A DNA stretch of 12,979 nucleotides. Origin: JBFLXN01 sp040755715 [NCBI: Candidatus Edwardsbacteria bacterium] (lineage in GTDB: Bacteria; Edwardsbacteria; AC1; JBFLXN01). This document shows, in pieces, positions 7,188 through 12,979 of the stretch (position 1 is its first letter; every line of letters begins with the position of its first letter). The stretch lies in contig JBFLXN010000069.1 in the NCBI GenBank assembly GCA_040755715.1, positions 1 to 12,979 of the forward strand, read 5' to 3'. The notes beneath the pieces are model-generated. The model was not told where the DNA came from, ran no database searches, and saw only the letters and a program-made list of their open reading frames with translations. The position numbers and the translations under genes are program-made.

Positions 7188-9722
7188 CTAAGGTGAAAAC
7201 TCGTAAAGCAATCTCTCTATCTGTTTTACCGCATCCAGACAGTCTTTGCCATACGCATCAGCTCCGATTTCTTTAGCATATTCTTCAGTCACGACCGCAC
7301 CACCAATGATTGTTCTTGCCTTGACTCCTTCCGCCTTCAGCCTCTTTATTATATTCTTCATCTCAGGCATAGTAGTAGTCATCAAAGCACTCAGCCCAAC
7401 TATGGCGGGTTTTTCTTTCTTGACAACTTCTACAATCACCTCAGTAGAAACATCTTTACCAAGGTCAATTACCTCATAACCATAACTTTCCAAAAGAGCA
7501 ATCACTAAGTTTTTCCCTAGGTCATGAATATCTCCTTTTACTGTCGCAATGATAATTTTCATCCCAATATTCTTCTTCTTGCTTTCGGTTTTGATAGAAT
7601 CTTGAAGGAAATTCAATCCTTTTTTCATTGTCTCTGCTGAGAGAATCAACTGTGGAAGATAAAACTCTCCTTTTTCATACTTCTCCCCTACTTCTTTAAT
7701 CGCTGGAATTAATATCTCATTTACTATTTGCAGTGCAGAGCGACCTGCATTGAGGAGGTTCTGAATTAGAGAAATTGTTTCTTCACTAGTTCCATTAATC
7801 ACAGCAGTGCGAAGTAGTTCAGCCGGAGAGAATTTTCTTGGCTTCTCTTTTTTCTCTTCTTCCATCTTTCCAAAGCAAGAGATATAATTTTTGGCCCGCT
7901 GGTCCTTCCCTGTCAACACTGCTGAAGCTTTAAGAATACCCATCACTTGTTCATCAAAAGGATTGATTAAAGCCGCATCAAGTCCCTTAGAAATCGCCAT
8001 TGCCAGAAAAGTGGCATTTAAAAAACTGCGCCTTGGCAGACCGTAAGAGACATTGCTAATTCCCAAAATTGCCTTCACCTGAAACTCCTCTTTAATTCTT
8101 CGCAATGTCTCCAAGGTTACTGCAATTCCTTCCTGATTAGTAGCTACTGGCAAAACTAAGGCATCCAGGAAAATATCTTCTCTGCTCAGTCCACATTTTT
8201 CAGCCATTTCAATGATTTTTTTCGCTAATCTCACTCTCTCCTTAACAGTTGAAGGGATACCTTTCTCATCCAGACAAAGTCCTATGAAAGCCGCACCGTA
8301 TTGTTTGGCTTTGGGTAAAAGAGACTCAAGCCTTGATTCTTCAGCGGAAATGGAATTAATCAACGCTTTACCTGCATAAATTCTTAACCCTGATTCTAAA
8401 GTTTCTGGATTGAGTGTATCAATAGATAGAGGCGCTTCAATAATATTTTGAAGTGTGATGATTGCTTCTTGCATAAGTCTTGGCTCATCAATTCCTGGCA
8501 CTCCCAAGTTTACATCAATGATTTCTGCTCCGGCATTAACTTGCCCTATCGCTTCTTTGCGAATTAATTGTAGTTTCCTCTCTTTTAATTCGCTGGTGAG
8601 TTCTTTTCGTCCGGTGGGATTGATTCGCTCCCCAACAATACAAATTATAGGGGTTTGATTAATCAAACTCCTACTCCTACCACCGACAAAGACCGTTTTC
8701 GTTCTGCTGGTCAATGTTGTAACAAGATTTTTCTTTCTTAAAACAGGTTTCTTATTTTCGACTCTCTGGCTGATTGCTTTAGTATGTTCTGGTGTCGTGC
8801 CACAGCAACTTCCCACAATATTCACACCGAGGCCAACAAATTTTTCTGCATATTTTGAAAGTAAATCAGGCGAGCCTTCATAGACAGTTTTTCCGTCTAC
8901 TAATTTTGGCATACCTGCATTGGGCTGGGCAAAGAGAAAACCTTTATTTATCTTAGCCATTTCGGAGATACTTGAAAACATTTCTTCTGGACCAGTGCTG
9001 CAATTTGCACCTACCGCCGTTGCACCCAAAGATTCCAATACCGTAACTGCTGTTATAGGGTCAGTTCCTGTTACCGTGCGGTTCTCTTTAGTAAACCCCG
9101 CACCTTTCCTAAAACGATGTCTCGACAACCTCGGCCCTTCGTCTTTGCGAAGAGGAGAGGCGGGCGAGGAGGAAAGGTGCGGGGTAAAACTCATAGAGGC
9201 AAAAATTGGAAGTTTGCAGACATCTTTAGCCGCTAAGATTGCCGCTCGTATTTCCTGAAGGTCAACATGAGTTTCTAATAGAATTATATCCACTCCAGCT
9301 GAAGCCAGGGCAGAAATCTGTTCTTTGAAAGTGGTGTAAGCCTCATCAAATTCAAGTTCACCAAAAGGCTGGATGAATTTTCCGGTGGGCCCGACTGAAC
9401 CGGCGATGAAATCTTTCTTATCGCCTATAGCCGATTTGGCGATTTTTACCGCGGCAATATTTATTTCTTTAACTTTATGAGAGAGACGAAATTCTTTAAG
9501 AGCCAGGCGGTTTGCTCCAAAAGTATTTGTGGTCAAAATATTAGCCCCTGCCGAAAGATATGCCTGATGGATTTCTTTAACAACTTTTGGATGCGAAAGA
9601 TTCCATTCCTCAGGACAGGCGCCGGGGGGAAGACTATTTCTTTGAAGCATCGTGCCCATCGCTCCATCAAAGACTAAAATTCTCTCTCGCAAGCATCTAA
9701 TCAATTCATCTTGTCTATTCAT
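7188..9722 (-). CDS. metH: Cobalamin-dependent methionine synthase without activation domain
   Basis: Transfers a methyl group from methyltetrahydrofolate via cobalamin to homocysteine. Order from ATG 9722 (844 residues): homocysteine-binding domain (about 1-330) with zinc ligands C241, C306 and C307 (GANCSTGP, GSCCGTTP); pterin-binding domain starting at GERINPTGRK (about 360-620); B12 cap region (about 640-720); B12-binding domain with D731-I-H733-D-L-G, SALMTTT and GGA. The protein ends there, whereas E. coli MetH (1227 residues) continues into an AdoMet-dependent activation domain; that function is in the neighbouring 9833-10555 gene. Upstream codons to 9761 are open but lie in a CACAAAG repeat, so ATG 9722 was chosen. 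Two palindromes lie in frame: residues about 180-209 inside the homocysteine domain, and 350-358 in the linker. Either could affect activity, though all core motifs are intact. Confidence 0.94.
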   Translation of the reverse strand: MNRQDELIRCLRERILVFDGAMGTMLQRNSLPPGACPEEWNLSHPKVVKEIHQAYLSAGANILTTNTFGANRLALKEFRLSHKVKEINIAAVKIAKSAIGDKKDFIAGSVGPTGKFIQPFGELEFDEAYTTFKEQISALASAGVDIILLETHVDLQEIRAAILAAKDVCKLPIFASMSFTPHLSSSPASPLRKDEGPRLSRHRFRKGAGFTKENRTVTGTDPITAVTVLESLGATAVGANCSTGPEEMFSSISEMAKINKGFLFAQPNAGMPKLVDGKTVYEGSPDLLSKYAEKFVGLGVNIVGSCCGTTPEHTKAISQRVENKKPVLRKKNLVTTLTSRTKTVFVGGRSRSLINQTPIICIVGERINPTGRKELTSELKERKLQLIRKEAIGQVNAGAEIIDVNLGVPGIDEPRLMQEAIITLQNIIEAPLSIDTLNPETLESGLRIYAGKALINSISAEESRLESLLPKAKQYGAAFIGLCLDEKGIPSTVKERVRLAKKIIEMAEKCGLSREDIFLDALVLPVATNQEGIAVTLETLRRIKEEFQVKAILGISNVSYGLPRRSFLNATFLAMAISKGLDAALINPFDEQVMGILKASAVLTGKDQRAKNYISCFGKMEEEKKEKPRKFSPAELLRTAVINGTSEETISLIQNLLNAGRSALQIVNEILIPAIKEVGEKYEKGEFYLPQLILSAETMKKGLNFLQDSIKTESKKKNIGMKIIIATVKGDIHDLGKNLVIALLESYGYEVIDLGKDVSTEVIVEVVKKEKPAIVGLSALMTTTMPEMKNIIKRLKAEGVKARTIIGGAVVTEEYAKEIGADAYGKDCLDAVKQIERLLYEFSP
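8648..8673. repeat. 26-bp palindrome inside metH (interdomain linker)
   Basis: TAGGGGTTTGATT and AATCAAACTCCTA are complementary at 12 of 13 positions with no loop. It is read in frame as part of GRSRSLINQTPI, just before the pterin-binding motif GERINPTGRK, in a segment where family members are normally shorter. A direct GTAGGA repeat lies immediately beside it. Confidence 0.7.
9096..9184. repeat. 89-bp nested palindrome inserted in frame in metH
   Basis: The perfect 15-bp outer arms are CCCCGCACCTTTCCT (9096-9110) and AGGAAAGGTGCGGGG (9170-9184). Inside, CCTCGGCCC (9129-9137) pairs with GGGCGAGG (9162-9169) with one bulge, and CTTCG (9137-9141) pairs with CGAAG (9148-9152). It is translated as about 30 extra residues (roughly 180-209) of the homocysteine domain, between ASMSFT and RTVTGTDP, which are separated by only a few residues in typical MetH proteins. 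Confidence 0.8.
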
Positions 9723-9739
9723 ATCTTTATAATAATTTA

Positions 9740-9768
9740 AACCACAAAGAACACAAAGCACACAAAGG
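9740..9768. repeat. AACCACAAAG / CACAAAG direct repeat upstream of metH
   Basis: CACAAAG occurs three times with an exact 9-nt step (9743, 9752, 9761), starting with AACCAC at 9740. It lies 17 nt upstream of the metH start and has the same AACCAC-plus-units layout as the arms of the larger palindromes, but no clear partner arm. Confidence 0.6.
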
Positions 9769-9795
9769 TTTATACAATAAGAAAGATTTCTTCAG

Positions 9796-9812
9796 TTCCG
9801 CCTCTGGCGGAA
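9796..9812. repeat. Hairpin TTCCGCC-TCT-GGCGGAA in the metH leader
   Basis: Perfect 7-bp arms with a 3-base loop, in the 110-nt spacer between the activation gene stop (9833) and the metH start (9722). Flanking AGATTT (9785-9790) and AAATCT (9811-9816) could form a competing pairing. No T-run follows on the minus strand. It may be another dispersed palindrome; any effect on metH expression is speculative. Confidence 0.5.
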
Positions 9813-9832
9813 ATCTGTGGCTAACGAGTTTT

Positions 9833-10555
9833 TCAAGAGCAACTAATTATTTTTCTCCAGCCGATAAATCCAGAAACAGACTTGCGCGGCACTAGCATAA
9901 ATGACTCAGTCAAACTAACCCCAATTTTTTCGGCTTTCAGTATCTTTAAAATTTCTTTTTGCAAAATGAGACTCAAATCTCCGTAACCGGGGCTAAAGCG
10001 TCCGGTAACCCGGTAGCCTTCATCCTTTGCCCGCAAAAAAATAAGTCGGTGTAGCTGAGCGGCCAAGTCGTCAGCCGCCACCGAACCAATTGCATCTAAT
10101 ATCAGCCCTTTGGTCTTTTCTCCAAGTATAAAAAGATTTTCTGTTCTTTTTTCCAGTTCCTGGCCAATCGTCAGTAAGAAAAGAGTCGCCTTGGTCCCTC
10201 TCTGAAGTAGTCGGGCTAAACTATTGCTTTTTATTAGGAGGTCTGCACTTTCGCTTGGACATCCCGAAAAAAGAATCTTTTTCTTGTCAATTTTTTTAAT
10301 CAGAAGGTCAGTATAAACAACTTTTGGCTCAACTAAGGTCTTTGCTTCTTGTATCTCTTCCTCAATCGTCTGCCAAACCACAGGCGGAATCCCTAATTCA
10401 GTAACCACAGATTGACACAGATTTTCACGGATTTTATTATTTTTAAATCCGCTGAATCCGTGGTTACCTTTGAAATTCTGACACTGGTAACCCAATTGAC
10501 GGAGGATTTTTGTTTTATTAAAAGAAATTGAAAAATGATTCAGGATTTTTAACAC
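9833..10555 (-). CDS. Stand-alone methionine synthase activation (reactivation) protein
   Basis: Corresponds to the AdoMet-binding activation domain of MetH, which reductively remethylates oxidised cobalamin; Thermotoga TM0269 is a known stand-alone version. The hallmark is R186-F-S-P-G190-Y191 within TGRFSPGYGDL, matching R-x-x-x-G-Y of E. coli MetH. Downstream, the SLTESFMLVPRKSVSGFIGW segment matches the usual MxPxKSVSG block. The gene starts with GTG at 10555, directly abutting the rmuC TAA, suggesting translational coupling; no better start lies downstream before conserved sequence. metH follows 110 nt later. Residues 30-52 are encoded by a palindromic repeat between ILRQLGYQ and the helical segment from PPVVW, where homologues have little sequence. 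At 240 residues it is slightly longer than expected, in line with that insertion. Confidence 0.88.
   Translation of the reverse strand: MLKILNHFSISFNKTKILRQLGYQCQNFKGNHGFSGFKNNKIRENLCQSVVTELGIPPVVWQTIEEEIQEAKTLVEPKVVYTDLLIKKIDKKKILFSGCPSESADLLIKSNSLARLLQRGTKATLFLLTIGQELEKRTENLFILGEKTKGLILDAIGSVAADDLAAQLHRLIFLRAKDEGYRVTGRFSPGYGDLSLILQKEILKILKAEKIGVSLTESFMLVPRKSVSGFIGWRKIISCS
10401..10467. repeat. 67-bp nested palindrome read in frame inside the activation gene
   Basis: Outer arms GTAACCACAGATT (10401-10413) and AATCCGTGGTTAC (10455-10467) pair at 12 of 13 positions. Inner arms CGGATTT (10428-10434) and AAATCCG (10445-10451) pair perfectly. The left side repeats CACRGATT three times with an exact 10-nt step (10406, 10416, 10426). 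On the coding strand two of the three frames are free of stops; the frame in use adds GNHGFSG, then Lys/Asn-rich residues, to the protein. Confidence 0.82.
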
Positions 10556-11710
10556 TTATTCCAATAGTCCCATTTGTTTTCCTGCTTGCCCCTCAACTTG
10601 ACTACAGAGCGAAGAGGGAGTTTGCCCACCGGTATTTTGGAGGGCCTGAGTTTCAATAGGTTTGTGTTCTTCAATATTAGTCAAACGGTCTTGGAAGCGG
10701 TCTAATTTTCTTTCCGCTTCTTCGTATTTATTTTTCGCATTGGCTAAATGGCGACCCATCGTTTCAAAATCCTCCCGAAACTTCGCCAAATCTCCGTCCA
10801 ATCGTGAAAGGCTACTGATAATCTCTTTGGCACTCTCCTCAACATGCAATCCCCTCAATCCCAAGAGAATTGCCTGAAGATAGGCGTAAAAAGAGTTAGG
10901 CGAAACAGGAATTACATGTTGTCCCAGAGCATAATTAAGGAGACTTTTATCCTCACCGAACGATTCATCTTTTATAATTGTCTCATAATAAACATTTTCT
11001 GCAGGAATATACATTAGGACAAAATCAAATGTCCCTTCATCTGGCATAATATACTTGGCTGTTTCATCAATCCGTTTTTTTACATCTTTAATAAATTCTC
11101 TACGCCAATTTTTTCTTTCCTCTTCTGAAGATGTTTCTAACATTTTCCTAAAATTTTCCAGAGGAAATTTGGCATCAACTGGCACCATTCCTTCTCCCAA
11201 ATGAATCACCGCATCAACAGGTTCGCCACTCTTGAATTTATATTGCAGGGAAAAATAGGTGCGGGGAAGAATCTGGCTGAGTAGTTCACTTAAGAGAAAT
11301 TCGCCCACTTTACCTCGCAGCTTTGGTGGTGCCAGAATCTCAGAAAGTTTGGCTATGTCTTTCCCAATTTCACGCATCCGCTCTGTTTCTTTGGTCATCT
11401 CTCCAAGATTTCGTTGGACTTCTCCGATTACTTTGCTGGCATTGTCAAGCCTTTCGTTCAAAGTCTTATTAGTAGAATCCATTTGTCTTGCAAGTGTGTC
11501 AGTCGTGCGGTCTAAACTGGTGCGAACTTCGTTCAAACGGAATTCAAGTGTGCCTTTAGTCTCTGTCATCCATTGACTAATCAGTTGCAATGCTTGTTCG
11601 TTCTTCTGGCTCTCCAAGGACTCTTTAAATCTCTTTTCCATTCGTCGGGCAAAAAACCAGAAAGCTACTATCATCAAAATTACCAAAGCCGCCATTATCA
11701 TTATTTGCAT
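10556..11710 (-). CDS. rmuC: DNA recombination protein RmuC homologue
   Basis: RmuC-family protein, 384 residues. An N-terminal hydrophobic helix (about 4-20) is followed by positively charged residues and a long coiled coil (about 25-125, many Glu/Lys/Arg and heptad leucines). The conserved RmuC core follows, with LRGKVGE (131-137), VPVDAKFP (176-183), then DFVLMYIPAE and VIPVSPNSFYAYL. The family has a PD-(D/E)XK-like nuclease fold and in E. coli limits inversions at short inverted repeats; biochemical activity remains poorly defined. That role is notable in a region this rich in inverted repeats, but the link is only suggestive. The start is supported by AGGAGAGG 4 nt before ATG 11710. The last 30 or so residues (QALQNTGGQTP onward) look like a variable tail. 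It is the first gene of the minus-strand block. Confidence 0.93.
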   Translation of the reverse strand: MQIMIMAALVILMIVAFWFFARRMEKRFKESLESQKNEQALQLISQWMTETKGTLEFRLNEVRTSLDRTTDTLARQMDSTNKTLNERLDNASKVIGEVQRNLGEMTKETERMREIGKDIAKLSEILAPPKLRGKVGEFLLSELLSQILPRTYFSLQYKFKSGEPVDAVIHLGEGMVPVDAKFPLENFRKMLETSSEEERKNWRREFIKDVKKRIDETAKYIMPDEGTFDFVLMYIPAENVYYETIIKDESFGEDKSLLNYALGQHVIPVSPNSFYAYLQAILLGLRGLHVEESAKEIISSLSRLDGDLAKFREDFETMGRHLANAKNKYEEAERKLDRFQDRLTNIEEHKPIETQALQNTGGQTPSSLCSQVEGQAGKQMGLLE

Positions 11711-11714
11711 TTTG

Positions 11715-11722
11715 CCTCTCCT
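11715..11722 (-). promoter_or_regulatory. Shine-Dalgarno sequence for rmuC
   Basis: Read on the minus strand, AGGAGAGG lies 4 nt before the ATG. It is the strongest ribosome binding site of the minus-strand block and fixes the rmuC start. Confidence 0.75.
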
Positions 11723-11826
11723 ATATCTAACACTGAGGTTTTGTCAACAACCCACTACAGCCCCGCCTGACAAAGTCTACCTGTCATAGTCCCGACCTGT
11801 CCGTTGTGCTAGCCTGCAGAGCCTAA

Positions 11827-11895
11827 CCTGTCCGCCAGCTCTGATGCTTGCCCAATAGTCAGGACGGTCAGGATGGAATCGGGATGGCGGACAGG
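11827..11895. repeat. GC-rich inverted repeat in the spacer upstream of rmuC
   Basis: CCTGTCCGCCA (11827-11837) and TGGCGGACAGG (11885-11895) are perfect 11-bp complements. The surrounding 11760-11915 stretch is clearly more GC-rich than the genes beside it and repeats the word CCTGTC. The whole 250-nt spacer 11711-11960 has no convincing ORF; it holds this element, the rmuC ribosome binding site and a weak hairpin at its right end. Confidence 0.65.
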
Positions 11896-11922
11896 CGAAG
11901 CCGCGGGCAGAAAACATAGAGA

Positions 11923-11962
11923 AATTCCTTTAACCACAGCAACTCAGAGGTTGAGAGGAATT
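11923..11962 (-). terminator. Possible hairpin terminator after the secreted-protein gene
   Basis: On the minus strand AATTCCTCTCAACC and GGTTAAAGGAATT can pair imperfectly across a 13-base loop, starting at the stop codon at 11961. Only a weak, interrupted T-stretch follows, so rho-independent termination is doubtful. The loop side contains AACCACAG, so this may instead be the remnant of another palindromic element. Confidence 0.3.
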
Positions 11963-12548
11963 ACCTGAGTATGACCATCTTCTTCGTCGCCGTGAAATCG
12001 CCCGCTCTCAAGCGATAGAAATAAACACCTGAAGCTACACTCACCCCACTTTGATTCTTCCCATTCCATCTCACTGCATAATAGCCCGGCTTCTGCGGTT
12101 CGTTGACAAGCGTCTTCACCAGTTGCCCGGCAATGTTGTAGATTTTCAAAGTAGTGTGGCTCATAGCGGACAGCGAATAGCGGATAGCGGTCTGCGAGGA
12201 GAACGGATTGGGATAATTCTGACATAGTTGATAGTTGATAGTTGATGGTTGATAGTTAATAGTTGCGGTTTGGGCTCCTCCGCCACCTTGCCCGCATTTC
12301 TCATACTCGGTAATCACTAACGCATCTAAACCAATCAAACTTCCTCTTGTCTTCTCTATCCTCACCACTATTTCCCCATCATGCGTAACTGCATCCGGAA
12401 TCCATTTGCTGAAGACTGTCAATTCACCACTGTCAACTTTGAGTTCTCCCATCGGAACATTGTCCACAAAAACTTTATATTTACACTCATCACCACTTTT
12501 CTGATAAAACCGTAATTCTAAATTCTGCTTTTTATCCTTGTCTACCAA
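11961..12548 (-). CDS. Secreted protein with type IX (Por) C-terminal sorting domain, 3' part
   Basis: The C-terminal 85 or so residues are a classic Por/T9SS sorting domain: QNYPNPF, AIRYSL, LKIYNIAGQLV, then GYYAVRWNGKNQSGVSVASG in part, VYFYRL, ending KKMVILR. Such proteins cross the outer membrane by the type IX system and are anchored or released. Upstream is a beta-rich segment (LELRFYQKSGDE to LDALVITEYE) without a family I can name, then a low-complexity linker made from a heptanucleotide repeat. The nominal start at 12548 is a TTG inside continuous sequence. The same frame extends upstream without interruption to a TAG at 12609-12611, beyond which it continues to the window edge, so this is best read as the downstream part of one larger gene. 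Confidence 0.75.
   Translation of the reverse strand: MVDKDKKQNLELRFYQKSGDECKYKVFVDNVPMGELKVDSGELTVFSKWIPDAVTHDGEIVVRIEKTRGSLIGLDALVITEYEKCGQGGGGAQTATINYQPSTINYQLCQNYPNPFSSQTAIRYSLSAMSHTTLKIYNIAGQLVKTLVNEPQKPGYYAVRWNGKNQSGVSVASGVYFYRLRAGDFTATKKMVILR
12165..12192. repeat. Degenerate heptamer repeat (AGCGGAT-like, x4) in the sorting domain
   Basis: AGCGGAC, AGCGAAT, AGCGGAT and AGCGGTC follow each other with an exact 7-nt step. They encode the IRYSLSAM part of the sorting domain, matching family sequence up to RYSL and then diverging. Confidence 0.6.
12224..12265. repeat. (ATAGTTG)x6 heptanucleotide tandem repeat in the linker
   Basis: Six consecutive 7-mers: three ATAGTTG, then ATGGTTG, ATAGTTA and ATAGTTG. 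On the coding strand it gives TINYQPSTINYQL immediately before the QNYPNPF motif. One unit gained or lost would shift the frame before the sorting signal. Confidence 0.8.
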
Positions 12549-12608
12549 GAATACTCCATAGACTAAAGAGTCATAGCCGATGTCAACGGTGATTGTCGGT
12601 GACTCGGT

Positions 12609-12979
12609 CTAAACTGCATAACTGTCTCTTGAAATTGTGTAAATTGATGGTTCTATCTGTCCTAAATCTGCTACTGCTAATGGTGAAGTTACTGTGCTAC
12701 TTCTGTCAAAGCGAATCTCATATAAAGAATCTGGAATAATTTCTTCAGTCCAGACCGTGTATCGCTCCGTCCCAGTTTCTGTCTGGTATAGAAGTGCCTG
12801 GGGATATTTTGAGTGAAAATCAGTAAGAGAGAGATTTTCTGGTTGACTGTAGGCGAGAATTTTTGTATCGTAATTCACTTTATAGACTTCGTAATCGTTG
12901 CTGACATCTTCTGACCATAAAATTTCTTTGCCCGCAATCACTGGAAATTCTGAATTGGCTTCTGGAGTTTGGCTGAGAT
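12609..12979 (-). CDS. Upstream part of the same secreted-protein gene, ending at an in-frame TAG; open at window edge
   Basis: The frame is open from the right edge of the window (codons from 12977) to TAG at 12609-12611 and then, in the same frame, directly into the 11961-12548 sequence. The predicted sequence is rich in Tyr, Thr, Ser and Glu in alternating strands (for example ILWSEDVSNDYEVYKV and TVWTEEIIPDSLYEIRF), which suggests extracellular beta domains; I recognise no specific family. A single substitution (for example CAG to TAG) would explain the stop. The true start is outside the window; the GTG at 12941 is only the first possible start codon in view. Confidence 0.6.
   Translation of the reverse strand, partial: LSQTPEANSEFPVIAGKEILWSEDVSNDYEVYKVNYDTKILAYSQPENLSLTDFHSKYPQALLYQTETGTERYTVWTEEIIPDSLYEIRFDRSSTVTSPLAVADLGQIEPSIYTISRDSYAV

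Noticed and set aside
8920-9258. 112-codon plus-strand open frame within metH
   Set aside because: It overlaps the homocysteine domain and the inserted palindrome antisense, with no family signal or ribosome binding site.
9723-9832. Cobalamin or SAM riboswitch in the metH leader
   Set aside because: The spacer is only 110 nt and consists of a CACAAAG direct repeat and a small hairpin; no conserved riboswitch core was seen.
11720-11747. Sigma70-like promoter for rmuC (TTGACA with TATAGG at 16-nt spacing, minus strand)
   Set aside because: The -10 box would overlap the Shine-Dalgarno sequence, putting the transcript start at the start codon and excluding use of that site.
11944-12225. 93-codon minus-strand frame overlapping the sorting-domain gene
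   Set aside because: It is an alternate frame of a region that clearly encodes the T9SS sorting domain in another frame.
12609-12611. Genome-wide amber recoding
   Set aside because: One in-frame TAG is not sufficient; metH and the UbiA gene appear to end normally at TAG, and no suppressor tRNA is visible in the window.

Overview
The window looks like a chromosomal piece from an uncultured bacterium of the FCB superphylum or a nearby candidate phylum (WOR-3/Stahlbacteria-, KSB1- or Marinimicrobia-like). The clues are a secreted protein ending in a type IX secretion (Por) C-terminal sorting domain, a UbiA prenyltransferase followed by a geranylgeranyl-reductase-type flavoprotein, a split methionine synthase, AT-rich codons, and many small palindromic repeats in gaps and inside genes. 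The phylum placement is inference from gene content only.

Layout. A plus-strand block runs from 167 to 6408: a CapA-type metallophosphatase, thiamine-monophosphate kinase (thiL), type I glutamine synthetase (glnA), a UbiA-family membrane prenyltransferase, and an FAD-dependent geranylgeranyl-reductase-family protein. It converges on a minus-strand block. Read in its own direction (11710 down to 6428) that block is rmuC, a stand-alone methionine synthase activation protein, a methionine synthase (metH) lacking that activation domain, and a decayed EamA-family transporter. At the right edge lies the 3' part of a minus-strand secreted protein gene interrupted by one in-frame TAG.

How genes work together. 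The 9833-10555 protein carries the R-x-x-x-G-Y activation signature that E. coli MetH has at its C-terminus. The 844-residue MetH next to it stops after the B12-binding domain, so the two probably form one split enzyme, as in Thermotoga. The UbiA and reductase genes plausibly act in sequence on a polyprenyl lipid (ether lipid or quinone), but substrates cannot be read from the sequence. The glutamine synthetase has Phe where the adenylylated Tyr would be.

The most unusual aspect is the repeat content. Nested inverted repeats of about 20-180 bp lie between genes, over gene ends (capA, thiL, the EamA remnant), and in frame inside metH (two unrelated elements) and the activation gene. Several share an AACCAC-type terminus followed by CAC-containing units with 8-11 nt spacing. 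Three separate heptanucleotide tandem tracts lie inside coding sequence, where gain or loss of one unit would shift the frame. No tRNA, rRNA, CRISPR array or insertion-sequence transposase was seen.
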